Numbered from the stretch's first letter, positions 18,684 to 27,506 are shown. The stretch: 64,000 nt of DNA from an uncultured Paracoccaceae bacterium (GCA_947493335.1 CANLQO010000001.1:1922001-1986000), one strand, 5' to 3'. The notes: generated by a model from the sequence alone, not told the origin. A program made the numbers and translations.

Positions 18684-18866
18684 TTAGCTGCCCGGTGTCG
18701 AGCAGTTGCCATTGGCGTCGCAAATGACGGGCACGGCGACAGGTGCCGCTTCGACGGCTGGCATCGCCATACCTTCGTCCGGTGCCATGACCGGTGCAGG
18801 TGCCTCGACCGGGCCTGCACAGGCGGCAAGCCCAAGAATTGCGATGATAGGTAAGAAGTTGCGCAT
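18684..18866 (-). CDS. small lipoprotein, function unknown
   Basis: A 60-residue predicted lipoprotein. The signal peptide MRNFLPIIAILGLAAC ends in the lipobox LAAC, so the mature chain starts at Cys16. The rest is rich in Ala, Pro and Val and ends in CDANGNCSTPGS, which has two further cysteines. ATG at 18866 is chosen because it gives a standard lipoprotein signal; the frame stays open to 18962. Such short PA-rich lipoproteins are common in Rhodobacterales but uncharacterised. Confidence 0.72.
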   Translation of the reverse strand: MRNFLPIIAILGLAACAGPVEAPAPVMAPDEGMAMPAVEAAPVAVPVICDANGNCSTPGS

Positions 18867-18992
18867 GAAAATGCCCCCTGTCGGTGTTTCAATACCCGCG
18901 ATACTCGCTGCGCCGTGCGCCCGGCGCAAGCCCCATCGGGATTGAGGGGGCGGATCAGGCAAGGGTTGCCCCCTGCCTGACCCGAAAAGACG

Positions 18993-19187
18993 TTAGAGGT
19001 CGTTGGCCAATGCGCCGCCGACAGCTCCGACAAGTGCGCCGGTTGTGCAATCGCCGTTGATCGCTTCACCCGCGACACAGCCGATACCTGCGCCGACAAC
19101 CGCACGCTCGCCATCTGTGTTGATGCCGGAACACGCGCTAAGTGCAAGTGCGGCAACCGCTGCCAGGGTGAACTTAAGATTAAACAT
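18993..19187 (-). CDS. small glycine-zipper lipoprotein
   Basis: A 64-residue predicted outer-membrane lipoprotein. The signal sequence ends in the lipobox LSAC (Cys19). The mature part has a glycine-zipper pattern, VVGAGIGCVAGEAINGDC then TGALVGAVGGALAND, with two cysteines flanking the turn. Proteins of this shape insert in or pack against membranes. It lies 127 bases upstream of the other small lipoprotein on the same strand. No function is assigned. Confidence 0.72.
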   Translation of the reverse strand: MFNLKFTLAAVAALALSACSGINTDGERAVVGAGIGCVAGEAINGDCTTGALVGAVGGALANDL

Positions 19188-19530
19188 GGAATACTGCCTT
19201 TGTTGGTTTTGTTAACGCGGGCAGAATCGTCGCAATTTCGCGCAGCATCAAGCGTTAATCTTTCAGAAAAGCGTTTTGCCGCCGAAAGCCTGCCAAAGCC
19301 CAGAAATGGGTATGCCGGTCTGCTCTGGGACAGAGCAAACCGGCAAGGGGAAGGGTAACGGTGTTGACAATGTGCAGACTTGCGCTTGCTGGAACACCCG
19401 CCTGCAAGTTCAGGTATGCACGCCGCGTCAGCTTGCGCATAGCGTGGGACGCCCCCGCGCCGCTTTTGCGCGATTTCCCGCCGAGATTGTACGCAGAGTG
19501 GCGCAAACCCGCCCAATTGATTCACAGGCC
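19188..19530. other. gene-poor 343-base interval
   Basis: Several overlapping open frames cross this interval on both strands, but none has a ribosome binding site or protein-like composition. The only structure I see is the hairpin at 19313-19345, listed separately. The rest appears non-coding and may hold the promoter of the glycine-zipper lipoprotein. Confidence 0.5.
19313..19345. repeat. long hairpin in a gene-poor interval
   Basis: TGCCGGT pairs with ACCGGCA, and inside it GCTCTG pairs with CAGAGC, with a 2 x 2 internal mismatch and a three-base loop. No run of T follows on either strand, so a simple terminator is unlikely. A structured RNA or protein-binding site is possible. Confidence 0.6.
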
Positions 19531-19875
19531 TCATTCGAACACCTCCGCAAAGGTGACACGTGCAACGGCCTCATCAATCTGCAATAGCGCGTCGTAACTC
19601 TCTGGATCAAAAGGATCTTCCGCCGCCACAACCTCGCGTCCGAACAGCCAGCTCAATCGTCCTGCGTCCAGATTTCCGCGCACAAAGGGTTCGCCCCCAA
19701 ATTGTGCCCAAAGTGCTGCCATAAAGCCCGCGTCAGCGCGTTTGTCGGCTGGTCGGCGGTCCGGATAGCGTTCCCGCGCAACAAGTTTGGTCGCCCCATC
19801 CTTATGAGCGCGCCGAATGGTAAATTGAAAATCCGTACCCGGCAGCCGCCCGGGAAACCCGCGGTGCTTTTCCAT
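19531..19875 (-). CDS. hypothetical protein near pccB
   Basis: A 114-residue soluble protein with no signal peptide, membrane segment or motif I recognise. The sequence is mixed charged and aromatic, opening MEKHRGFPGRLPGTDFQF and ending in an acidic helix. Base composition by codon position looks coding, and it lies in tandem with the pccB-side genes. Two starts are adjacent, GTG at 19878 and ATG at 19875. Function unknown. Confidence 0.65.
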   Translation of the reverse strand: MEKHRGFPGRLPGTDFQFTIRRAHKDGATKLVARERYPDRRPADKRADAGFMAALWAQFGGEPFVRGNLDAGRLSWLFGREVVAAEDPFDPESYDALLQIDEAVARVTFAEVFE

Positions 19876-19896
19876 CACGCAGCACCCCCAATGGGG

Positions 19897-20013
19897 TTAC
19901 TCGGCGATGATGGTGTCCGTGATTGCGACGCCGCGCGCCTGACCTTGTGATCCACTGATCGCCACAAGTGCCATAAGCCCTGCGAACGCAAACGCTTTGA
20001 TGCCGTTTGACAT
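19897..20013 (-). CDS. possible 38-residue exported peptide
   Basis: A short open frame encoding MSNGIKAFAFAGLMALVAIS followed by GSQGQARGVAITDTIIAE. The first 26 residues look like a signal peptide with a cleavage site after QA. It lies 22 bases upstream of the 114-residue gene on the same strand. There is no strong ribosome binding site, and another frame of 109 codons overlaps it, so coding is plausible but unproven. Confidence 0.42.
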   Translation of the reverse strand: MSNGIKAFAFAGLMALVAISGSQGQARGVAITDTIIAE

Positions 20014-20182
20014 GGTGTTCTGCCCGAATTTGCCACGCGGCCCGCCGGATTTTCCGATCTTTGCTGCGCGAAGTTGCCTCTGACACTTCTCATAGCCATC
20101 AACCGGCCCCCCGCATATCCCGCTGCGCGCATTTTGCGCTGTTGTGGTGTGGCAGCATCACTGGCAAGCCGCTGTGGCATCA

Positions 20183-20620
20183 TCAGAATTCCTCCCAGGC
20201 GCATGTGTCGCCTTTGATCTGATAGGGTTGGAAAAACTGCGTGACACTGTCGTCATAAACGCCAAATTCCGTCTCCCTGCTGCTGACCGAGATCACTACT
20301 GATTGGCCGGCCCAGTCATTTGCTGCAAGGGACGGCACCACGACCTTTTCGCAGATGAACTGCAAATCATCGACCAGATCGCCAAAGCTCCGCCCTTCTC
20401 CGGCCGGATCGATCGCGGCGCTGACAAAGCGGAACCTTGCGACCTCTTCCGGCTCCGTTTCCAGCCGCACATCATAAAGCGTCATCGGCACGCCTGACGG
20501 CACCGCAACCTCCTGGGCGGCAATCGGCCCCGCAAGAAGTGCTATCAGCACCGAGATCTTTTTCGGATCACAGATACTCCAGCGGCGGGCTGCCGTCGTG
20601 CAATTCTCCTGAAAGGTCAT
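20183..20620 (-). CDS. secreted DUF6497-like protein downstream of pccB
   Basis: A 145-residue exported protein. An N-terminal hydrophobic segment (ISVLIALLAGPIAAQ, about residues 22-36) looks like a signal peptide after a long polar n-region. The mature part has two cysteines (FICEK and TCAWEEF) and alternating strands. It resembles a family I recall as DUF6497 in Rhodobacteraceae, which has no known role. ATG at 20620 is four bases after the pccB stop, so co-expression with pccB is very likely; an ATG at 20644 would overlap pccB by 20 bases. Confidence 0.75.
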   Translation of the reverse strand: MTFQENCTTAARRWSICDPKKISVLIALLAGPIAAQEVAVPSGVPMTLYDVRLETEPEEVARFRFVSAAIDPAGEGRSFGDLVDDLQFICEKVVVPSLAANDWAGQSVVISVSSRETEFGVYDDSVTQFFQPYQIKGDTCAWEEF

Positions 20621-20624
20621 TGGC

Positions 20625-22151
20625 TTACAGCGGGATGTTGTCATGCTTCTTCCAAGGGTTCTGCAATGACTTGCCGCGCAACGATGCGAAGGCCCGACAC
20701 ACGCGACGCCGGGTCGAATGCGGCATGATCACCTCATCAATGAAGCCCTTTTCCGCCGCCACAAACGGGTTGGCAAAGCGGTCTTCATATTCGGCCGTCA
20801 GCTCTGCGATCTCATCGGCAGACTTGCCGCGATGGATGATCTCGGTTGCCCCTTTGGCCCCCATCACCGCGATCTCTGCCGTGGGCCACGCATAGTTGAA
20901 ATCACCCCGCAGATGCTTGGAGGCCATCACGTCATAGGCGCCACCATAGGCCTTGCGGGTAATCACGGTGACCTTTGGCACCGTCGCCTCACCATAGGCA
21001 AAAAGCAGCTTCGCGCCGTGCTTGATCACGCCGCCATACTCCTGGCTTGTCCCCGGCAGGAAACCGGGCACATCGACCAACGTCAGGATCGGGATCTCAA
21101 ACGCGTCGCAAAATCGTACAAACCGCGCGGCCTTGCGGCTGCTGTCGATATCCAGACAGCCCGCCAGCACCATCGGCTGGTTGGCAACGACGCCTACGGT
21201 GGAGCCTTCAAGCCGGATGAACCCGGTGATGATGTTCTTGGCGAAATCCTCCTGAATTTCATAAAAATCGCCCTCATCGCCCAGCTTGAGGATCAGTTCC
21301 TTCATGTCGTAGGGCGTATTGGCGTTGTCGGGGATCAGCGTATCAAGGCTTTCCTCGATCCGTGCGGGATCATCAAAGAACGGCCGCACCGGCGGCTTGT
21401 CGCGGTTATTGAGCGGCAGCAGATCAACCAGCCGCCGCACCTCTGCCAGCGCCTCAACATCATTTTCGAACGCCCCATCGGCCACAGAGGACTTCTTGGT
21501 ATGTGTGCTTGCCCCGCCCAGTTCCTCTGCGGTGACAACCTCATTGGTGACGGTTTTGACGACATCAGGACCAGTCACAAACATGTAAGAGCTGTCTTTG
21601 ACCATAAAGATAAAGTCGGTCATCGCGGGGCTGTAGACCGCCCCACCGGCGCAGGGTCCCATGATCACGCTGATCTGCGGCACAACGCCCGAGGCCATGA
21701 TATTGCGCTGGAACACCTCTGCATATCCGGCAAGCGAGGCAACGCCTTCCTGAATACGCGCGCCACCTGAATCGTTCAGCCCGATGACCGGCGCGCCGTT
21801 CTGCATCGCCATATCCATGATTTTGCAGATTTTCTGGGCATGGGTCTCGGACAAAGAGCCGCCAAAAACCGTGAAATCCTGACTGAAGACATAGACCATC
21901 CGGCCGTTGATCGTGCCCCAGCCGGTGACAACGCCGTCGCCCGGCGGGCGATCGTCCTGCATGCCGAAATCCGTGCAGCGGTGCGCCACAAAGGTGTCGA
22001 ACTCCTCAAAACTGTCATCGTCCAACAGCAGTTCGATCCGCTCGCGCGCCGTCAGCTTGCCCTTGCCGTGCTGCGCATCAATCCGGCGCTGGCCGCCCCC
22101 GAGACGCGCCACGTCCCGGCGGTCTTGCAGTTCCTGCAGGATATCTTTCAT
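20625..22151 (-). CDS. pccB: propionyl-CoA carboxylase beta subunit (carboxyltransferase)
   Basis: A 508-residue carboxyltransferase that moves the carboxyl group from biotin to propionyl-CoA. Two crotonase-like halves are seen: the N-terminal acyl-CoA half with [15 protein letters not shown] and [12 protein letters not shown], and the C-terminal biotin half with [13 protein letters not shown] and [12 protein letters not shown]. Length and motifs match PccB. ATG at 22151 is preceded by GGGGAGGT at ideal spacing; an in-frame start at 22238 would put the TTTGCAAA operator inside the gene. Transcription is expected to respond to propionyl-CoA through ScfR/PccR. Confidence 0.96.
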   Translation of the reverse strand: MKDILQELQDRRDVARLGGGQRRIDAQHGKGKLTARERIELLLDDDSFEEFDTFVAHRCTDFGMQDDRPPGDGVVTGWGTINGRMVYVFSQDFTVFGGSLSETHAQKICKIMDMAMQNGAPVIGLNDSGGARIQEGVASLAGYAEVFQRNIMASGVVPQISVIMGPCAGGAVYSPAMTDFIFMVKDSSYMFVTGPDVVKTVTNEVVTAEELGGASTHTKKSSVADGAFENDVEALAEVRRLVDLLPLNNRDKPPVRPFFDDPARIEESLDTLIPDNANTPYDMKELILKLGDEGDFYEIQEDFAKNIITGFIRLEGSTVGVVANQPMVLAGCLDIDSSRKAARFVRFCDAFEIPILTLVDVPGFLPGTSQEYGGVIKHGAKLLFAYGEATVPKVTVITRKAYGGAYDVMASKHLRGDFNYAWPTAEIAVMGAKGATEIIHRGKSADEIAELTAEYEDRFANPFVAAEKGFIDEVIMPHSTRRRVCRAFASLRGKSLQNPWKKHDNIPL

Positions 22152-22213
22152 CTGTTGGACCTCCCCTGATTGCGCGCCATCATAGTGGCAGCCCGCGAGA
22201 GGTGAAGCTTCAA

Positions 22214-22269
22214 TGCGCAAATTTGCAAAGTCATTCATGTTGCAGGATCAGTTTTTGCAAATAAGCAAA
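22214..22269. promoter_or_regulatory. ScfR/PccR-type operator in the pccB-MFS divergent region
   Basis: Two perfect TTTGCAAA octamers lie at 22222-22229 and 22254-22261. Each abuts a six-of-eight match on its outer side: TGCGCAAA at 22214-22221 and TAAGCAAA at 22262-22269. The perfect octamers start 32 bases apart, about three helical turns. From memory, paired TTTGCAAA motifs upstream of pccB in Rhodobacter sphaeroides are needed for PccR control. The site is 63 bases or more upstream of the pccB start and also upstream of the MFS gene, so it could act on both. Confidence 0.72.
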
Positions 22270-22351
22270 CCTCGCAGGTCGTGCACTGCTGCACAGCCAC
22301 CCTCAGGAAAGGGGAGTGGACCTGACGCACCACAGCGACTACCTGTGGTTC

Positions 22352-23569
22352 ATGACGACTGTTCCCAGTGTCCGGTTCCTTGACCGGACAACGCCCCCAC
22401 ATATCGCGACTCTGATCCTGCTGGCAGGCGTTTCTGCGCTGAACATGTCGATCTTCCTGCCGTCATTGAACCTGATGGCAATCGACTTTGGCACAGATTA
22501 CGCAACGATTCAGTTTGCGATTTCGGGCTACCTCGCCGCCACAGCCGTACTGCAAATTGTGATCGGCCCCCTGTCTGACAAGTTTGGACGGCGGCGGGTG
22601 GTACTGGGGGCACTGTTCATCTTTGTCCTGGCCTCATTGGGGGCGTTTCTGGCGCCGACAATCACCGTCTTTCTGACATTCCGCATCCTGCAAGCGGCAG
22701 TTGCAACGGGAATTGTGCTCAGCCGGGCGATCGTGCGCGATATGGTGCCGCAGGATCAGGCCGCCTCAATGATCGGCTATGTCACGATGGGTATGGCGCT
22801 GGTGCCGATGTTCGGCCCGATGATCGGTGGTGTGCTGGACGAGGCATTCGGCTGGCGTGCCACGCTCGCCTTTCTGGCGCTTGCAGGAACGGGCGTCCTG
22901 ACCCTTTGTTTTCTTGATCTGGGCGAGACATTGTCCGAAGGCGGGTTAAGCTTTCGCGAACAGATCGCGGGCTACCCCATCTTGCTGACCTCACCCCGGT
23001 TCTGGGGCTATTCGCTGGCGGCCGCGTTCGGGTCAGGGGCGTTTTTTGCCTATCTGGGCGGCGCGCCCTTTGTTGCCAACGGACTTTATGGGCTGTCACC
23101 GATGTGGACAGGTTTCGCACTTGGCGCACCAGCGGCTGGCTATGCTTTTGGTAACTATTTGTCAGGCCGGCATACTGTGCGCCTCGGCGTCAATCATATG
23201 GCAATGGCCGGATCTTTGGTCACGCTCGCAGGCCTTGGCCTGTCCTTGTTTATGGGGCTTGGTGGGCTCGAAAACCCATGGATCTTTTTCGGCTTCTGCA
23301 CGGTGTTTGGTGTCGGCAACGGGATGCTATTGCCCGGCACAATGGCGGGCTCCATGTCGGTGCGCCCACAACTCGCTGGCACAGCCTCGGGCCTTTCGGG
23401 CGCGCTGATGATCGGCGGCGGTGCCGCCTTGTCACAGCTTGCCGGTCTTGTCCTCGAAGGCCAGAACACCGCCGTCCCGTTGCAAGTCCTGATGTTTGCC
23501 TGCGGCATCTGCTCTACCCTCGCCGTGATCTTTGTCATCTACCGTGGACGCCAGATCGCGGCCCCTTGA
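22352..23569 (+). CDS. MFS transporter, Bcr/CflA-like
   Basis: A 405-residue major facilitator with 12 predicted membrane helices. The signature loop between helices 2 and 3 is GPLSDKFGRRRVVLG, and helix 4-5 carries RAIVRDMVPQDQA, as in drug-type DHA1 exporters of the Bcr/CflA group. The substrate is unknown. A GTG at 22316 has a good AGGAAAGGGGA sequence before it and would add 12 residues; ATG at 22352 fits the family N-terminus better, so the start is uncertain. The gene diverges from pccB across ScfR-type sites and is followed 49 bases later by scfR, linking it to short-chain acyl-CoA control. Confidence 0.9.
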   Translation: MTTVPSVRFLDRTTPPHIATLILLAGVSALNMSIFLPSLNLMAIDFGTDYATIQFAISGYLAATAVLQIVIGPLSDKFGRRRVVLGALFIFVLASLGAFLAPTITVFLTFRILQAAVATGIVLSRAIVRDMVPQDQAASMIGYVTMGMALVPMFGPMIGGVLDEAFGWRATLAFLALAGTGVLTLCFLDLGETLSEGGLSFREQIAGYPILLTSPRFWGYSLAAAFGSGAFFAYLGGAPFVANGLYGLSPMWTGFALGAPAAGYAFGNYLSGRHTVRLGVNHMAMAGSLVTLAGLGLSLFMGLGGLENPWIFFGFCTVFGVGNGMLLPGTMAGSMSVRPQLAGTASGLSGALMIGGGAALSQLAGLVLEGQNTAVPLQVLMFACGICSTLAVIFVIYRGRQIAAP

Positions 23570-23570
23570 T

Positions 23571-23599
23571 TTTGCGAAGCCGCAAAGGCAGTTTGCAAA
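23571..23599. promoter_or_regulatory. candidate autoregulatory site in front of scfR
   Basis: The 49 bases between the MFS stop and scfR contain TTTGCGAA (23571-23578), the abutting degenerate GCCGCAAA (23579-23586) and, five bases later, a perfect TTTGCAAA (23592-23599) that ends 19 bases before the scfR ATG. A regulator bound here would block its own promoter or translation start. Confidence 0.6.
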
Positions 23600-23618
23600 C
23601 AGGGTCAAAGGGGCACAC

Positions 23619-25019
23619 ATGGCGGTTCAAAAACTCTATGCTGGCGCAAAGCTGCGCGAATTGCGCGGGCGGTTGTCCCTGACGCAAAAGCAATTCGCTG
23701 AGCGGCTCAGCGTGTCGCTGCCCTACCTCAATCAGATGGAGAACAATAACCGTCCTGTCAGCACGGCTGTTGTCCTCGGCCTCGCGCAGGAATTCGGTTT
23801 TGACGTCACAGAACTTCAGGCCGGGGACGAGGCCCGTCTTGTAAGTGACATGCGCGAGGCGCTGGCCGACCCGGTGTTCACCGGCCCCGCCCCCGCACTT
23901 GCAGATTTGCGACTTGCGGCCACAAACGCGCCCGGCCTCACCCGCGCATTCCTTGACCTGCATGCAGCCTACCGGCAAACGCACGAACGCCTTGCATCAT
24001 TGGACGAAGCCTTGGGGCGTGAAGATGCGCGGCTACGCCCAAGCCCATGGGAAGAGGTCCGCGACTTTTTTCACTATTGCGATAACTACATCGACAGCGT
24101 GGACCGCGCCGCCGAACACTTTGCCAAAGGGGTCGCGCCGGGCGAAACGGTGACGCAGGCCGCCATATCCGCGCTCGCACAGGGTGGAATTGTCACCGAA
24201 TTCACCGAGGATGCGACCATCCGGCACTATGATGCAAAGACGCAAACCCTGCGGATCAGCCGCCATGCGACCCCAGCGACGCAAAGCTTTCAGGTGCTGA
24301 TGCAGATGGCCCTGACCCAGCATGAACCCCTGCTGGACGCCACTCTCGATTTTGCGCGATTCCAATCGCCAGAGGCGCGGGACATCGCAAAAGTCGGCCT
24401 TGCCAACTACTTCGCCGGGGCGTCGCTCTTGCCCTATACCGCCTTCCTTGAGGCGGCGACTGACACGCGGCACGATCTCGAACGCCTCGCGAACCGCTTT
24501 GGCGCTTCGATCGAACAGATCGCACACCGGCTCTCAACCCTGCAGCGCCCCGGTAGCAAGGGCATTCCTTTCTTCTTTGTGCGTGTCGATCAGGCGGGCA
24601 CGATCACCAAACGCCACTCTGCCACAACCCTGCAATTTGCCCGTTATGGCGGGGCCTGCCCACTTTGGAATGTGCACGCGGCCTTTGAGACGCCACAGCA
24701 ATTCCTGCGCCAATTGGCCGAAACCCCGGATGGTGTGCGTTACTTTTGCCTCGCCCGCGACGTTAGCAAGCCCGGTGGCGGCTTTGGCGCGCCCACGCGG
24801 CGCTATGCGATTGGATTGGGGTGCGAGGTCAAACACGCCCCTGCCCTGATCTATGCTGATCACATGTTGACCGATCACGCAGAAGCCTTTGAACCCATTG
24901 GCATTTCCTGTCGCATTTGCGAGCGTCGGAACTGCCATCAACGGTCCGTCCCACCGCTGGAGCGACAATTGCGTGTCGATCCCAATACGCGCGACGTGCT
25001 GCCCTATCAGGTCGACTAA
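23619..25019 (+). CDS. pccR: short-chain fatty acyl-CoA regulator (ScfR family, PccR-like)
   Basis: A 466-residue regulator. Residues about 8-65 are an XRE/Cro helix-turn-helix (LRGRLSLTQKQFAERLSVSLPYLNQMENNNRPV, interrupted here only for description). A central region resembles the ImmA/IrrE-linked domain (ANYFAGASLLPYTAFLEAA then RFGASIEQIAHRLSTLQRPG), and the C-terminal domain ends with the cysteine-rich CRICERRNCHQRSVPP. This architecture defines ScfR proteins, which sense propionyl-, acetyl- or crotonyl-type CoA esters. Proximity to pccB favours the PccR branch over RamB-like members. ATG at 23619 follows AAAGGGG. The stop overlaps that of the convergent nuclease gene. Confidence 0.88.
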   Translation: MAVQKLYAGAKLRELRGRLSLTQKQFAERLSVSLPYLNQMENNNRPVSTAVVLGLAQEFGFDVTELQAGDEARLVSDMREALADPVFTGPAPALADLRLAATNAPGLTRAFLDLHAAYRQTHERLASLDEALGREDARLRPSPWEEVRDFFHYCDNYIDSVDRAAEHFAKGVAPGETVTQAAISALAQGGIVTEFTEDATIRHYDAKTQTLRISRHATPATQSFQVLMQMALTQHEPLLDATLDFARFQSPEARDIAKVGLANYFAGASLLPYTAFLEAATDTRHDLERLANRFGASIEQIAHRLSTLQRPGSKGIPFFFVRVDQAGTITKRHSATTLQFARYGGACPLWNVHAAFETPQQFLRQLAETPDGVRYFCLARDVSKPGGGFGAPTRRYAIGLGCEVKHAPALIYADHMLTDHAEAFEPIGISCRICERRNCHQRSVPPLERQLRVDPNTRDVLPYQVD

Positions 25020-25660
25020 CGCCGCGCGGGTCGCCAACCTGCAGCGATGGCCTCATCCAGCGAACAGAACCACCGCTCACCACGCGCCGTGTTGATCCGC
25101 GTTTTGGCATAGCTTTCGTCGCCGGGGCTATGCACGATGCGTCCGCTGCTGCTGATGTTGCCTTTCAGCGCGCAGGACCGGTCCGCCGAAGGGTCCACGT
25201 CGCGGGCACGATACGCCTCTGGCTGCTGCATCCTGCCCGACCAAAACCCACGCTCTGCGCCGCGCGCTGCGCGCTCATTCGGCACATAGTCCAGACTGTA
25301 GCGCTGATAGGCCACTGCATATCCGCTGGTGACAAGCGCAGCGCCCAGGTCCTGGCGACCGACAAAGCACTTTGCCACGATCCGTTGATGTCGGTCCCGG
25401 GTGTTGCCCTCACACCTGACCGGACGCGTGCCGATTAGCGCCGTCATGGCGGCGGTGGCCACCTCACCGCACGCAAAGGCCACGCCCTGTGCCGTTTCAC
25501 AGGTCTGACCCCGTTCCGGCGTATCAATCCCGTGGATCCGGACAGCCTGCCCCGCCACGCGCAGGGTATCCCCATCCACCACGGTTGCATGCCCCTGCAG
25601 CACCTCCGCATGCGCAGGGACCGCAAGCAAAAGTAAAGAAATCGTTAACATACGCCACAT
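25016..25660 (-). CDS. secreted thermonuclease (SNase-like) family protein
   Basis: A 214-residue exported nuclease-like protein. A signal peptide (MLTISLLLLAVPAHA from the second Met) precedes an OB-fold SNase domain: VVDGDTLRVAGQAVRIHGID then TPERGQ, which includes the catalytic arginine and acidic metal ligands, and the later EGNTRDRHQRIVAKC. A further 70 residues at the C-terminus end in FCSLDEAIAAGWRPARR, resembling an excalibur-like or Ada-type tail. Starts at 25660 or 25651 are both possible. Substrate could be DNA or RNA. Confidence 0.88.
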   Translation of the reverse strand: MWRMLTISLLLLAVPAHAEVLQGHATVVDGDTLRVAGQAVRIHGIDTPERGQTCETAQGVAFACGEVATAAMTALIGTRPVRCEGNTRDRHQRIVAKCFVGRQDLGAALVTSGYAVAYQRYSLDYVPNERAARGAERGFWSGRMQQPEAYRARDVDPSADRSCALKGNISSSGRIVHSPGDESYAKTRINTARGERWFCSLDEAIAAGWRPARR

Positions 25661-25723
25661 GCCGTTAACTTATGGGCGCGAGATGGCCGTCTCAAGGCAC
25701 GCTCAAGGAAAAAGGAAGAGTGG

Positions 25724-27382
25724 TTAACGCTGGCTGGTCTGCCAATCGGGGTTGATCCAAGGCGCATCATTGGCCGCAGGCAGCGGATTGCGGCCCAGAA
25801 TGTGGTCAGCGGCTTTTTCACCGACCATGATCGAGGGCGCATTCAGATTGCCATTGGTGATGCGCGGAAAAATCGAACTATCGGCGACCCGCAACCGCTC
25901 TACCCCGATCACCCTCGCCTCAGGATCAACGACGGCCGTGGGATCATCGGCGCGCCCCATTTTGCAGGTGCCGCATGGATGATAAGCGCTTTCGACATGT
26001 TCGCGGATAAAGTCATCCAGTGCCGCATCGCTTTGCACGGCATCACCGGGCTGGATCTCATGACCTCGGTATGGTGCAAAGGCCTCTTGCGCGAATATCT
26101 CGCGCGTCAGCCGAATGGCCTTGCGGAAGTCAGACCAGTCAGACGGGTCGGACATGTAATTGAACAGGATCTTGGGCGCCGCATCGGGGTCATTTGATCG
26201 CAGCGTAACAGCGCCGCGCGAAACCGACCGCATCGGCCCGACATGGGCCTGATAGCCATGCCCTTCGGCTGCCACCTGCCCGTCATAGCGGACTGCAATG
26301 GGCAGGAAATGGTATTGAATATCAGGGTATTGGACGCCCTTGTCCGAACGGATGAAGCCCGCACTTTCAAACTGGTTCGACGCGCCGATCCCGGTTTTGG
26401 TGAACAACCACTGCGCCCCGATCATGGCCTTGCCGATCAGGTTCCAGTGCTTGAAAAGCGACACCGGCTGGATCGCGGCCTGCTGGATATAAAGCTCCAG
26501 ATGATCCTGCAGATTTTGTCCGACACCGGGGCGGTCCGCCACCACATCGATCCCATGCTCCGCCAGATGAGCAGCCGGACCAATGCCCGAATGCATCAGG
26601 ATTTTTGGCGAATTGATCGCTGAGGCCGCGATAATGACCTCCGCCCGCGCGGTGATCACCTCATTGACGCCACCGCGCATAACCTCAACACCGGTCGCAC
26701 GCCCATCTTCAACGATCACACGGCGGGCCAACGCCCGGATCAGGTTGCAGTTCTCGCGCTTCAAGGCGGGTCGCAAATAGGCATTTGCGGCAGACCAGCG
26801 GCGCCCTTTCCAGATCGTGGCGTCAAAGGGGCCGAAGCCCTCTTGCTGGTGCCCGTTGTAATCGCCGGTGACCGGGTATCCCGCCTGACGCCCGGCTTCG
26901 ACAAAGGCCCGGGTCAGCGGGTTGGTGCGCGGGCCCCGGCTGACGTGCAGCGGCCCGTCGGTGCCGCGCCACGCGGGATCCCCACCGTGGCCGCCCTCAT
27001 GCCAATGTTCCATCCGTTTGAAGTATGGCAATACATCGGCGTATCCCCAGCCATCAGCGCCCTCGCTCGCCCAGTGATCATAATCCAGCGCATGACCGCG
27101 CACATAGATCATCCCATTGATCGAGGATGAACCGCCGATGACCTTGCCCCGCGGCACGACCAAGCGGCGGCCTCCCAAATGCGGCTCCGGCTCTGACTTC
27201 AGGCCCCAATCATAGGTCTTCATATTCATCGGATAGGACAGCGCGCCGGGCATCTGAATGAACGGCCCGCCATCCCAGCCGCCATGCTCGATCACCAGCA
27301 CGTCCTTGCCTGCCTCGGCCAGTCGGTAAGCGGTGGCACAACCGGCCGACCCGGCCCCAACAATCACGTAGTCAGCTTGCAT
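25724..27382 (-). CDS. betA: choline dehydrogenase
   Basis: A 552-residue GMC-family flavoprotein oxidising choline to betaine aldehyde at the membrane. The N-terminal FAD fold is [21 protein letters not shown]; the GMC signatures [15 protein letters not shown] and [12 protein letters not shown] follow; near the C-terminus HPCGTCKMG holds the catalytic His. Length matches BetA (about 550). It is the most downstream gene of betI-betC-betB-betA, separated from betB by 233 bases full of palindromes, so it may have its own promoter or be expressed at a different level. Confidence 0.95.
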   Translation of the reverse strand: MQADYVIVGAGSAGCATAYRLAEAGKDVLVIEHGGWDGGPFIQMPGALSYPMNMKTYDWGLKSEPEPHLGGRRLVVPRGKVIGGSSSINGMIYVRGHALDYDHWASEGADGWGYADVLPYFKRMEHWHEGGHGGDPAWRGTDGPLHVSRGPRTNPLTRAFVEAGRQAGYPVTGDYNGHQQEGFGPFDATIWKGRRWSAANAYLRPALKRENCNLIRALARRVIVEDGRATGVEVMRGGVNEVITARAEVIIAASAINSPKILMHSGIGPAAHLAEHGIDVVADRPGVGQNLQDHLELYIQQAAIQPVSLFKHWNLIGKAMIGAQWLFTKTGIGASNQFESAGFIRSDKGVQYPDIQYHFLPIAVRYDGQVAAEGHGYQAHVGPMRSVSRGAVTLRSNDPDAAPKILFNYMSDPSDWSDFRKAIRLTREIFAQEAFAPYRGHEIQPGDAVQSDAALDDFIREHVESAYHPCGTCKMGRADDPTAVVDPEARVIGVERLRVADSSIFPRITNGNLNAPSIMVGEKAADHILGRNPLPAANDAPWINPDWQTSQR

Positions 27383-27480
27383 TTACGCGATTCCGCAATG
27401 GGTCAAGGCTGCGCAGCACCGCGCGCCACGCAGCTTGGCCTTGAGGCTTTGGGCAATCGCACCCAGACTTGATGAGGAGG

Positions 27481-27506
27481 CTTGAGGATCAATTTGATCC
27501 TTCAAG
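27481..27506. repeat. imperfect palindrome upstream of betA
   Basis: Arms CTTGAGGATCA and TGATCCTTCAAG pair around ATT, with one unpaired base. It lies about 100 bases before the betA start on the minus strand and could be a hairpin in the betB-betA message or an operator. Confidence 0.6.

Noticed and set aside
19875-20204. 109-codon minus-strand frame after the DUF6497-like gene
   Set aside because: Its first half could be protein-like (it begins just after that stop), but the second half is out of frame with the more plausible 38-residue peptide and is Arg/Ser-rich. Kept only as a possibility.
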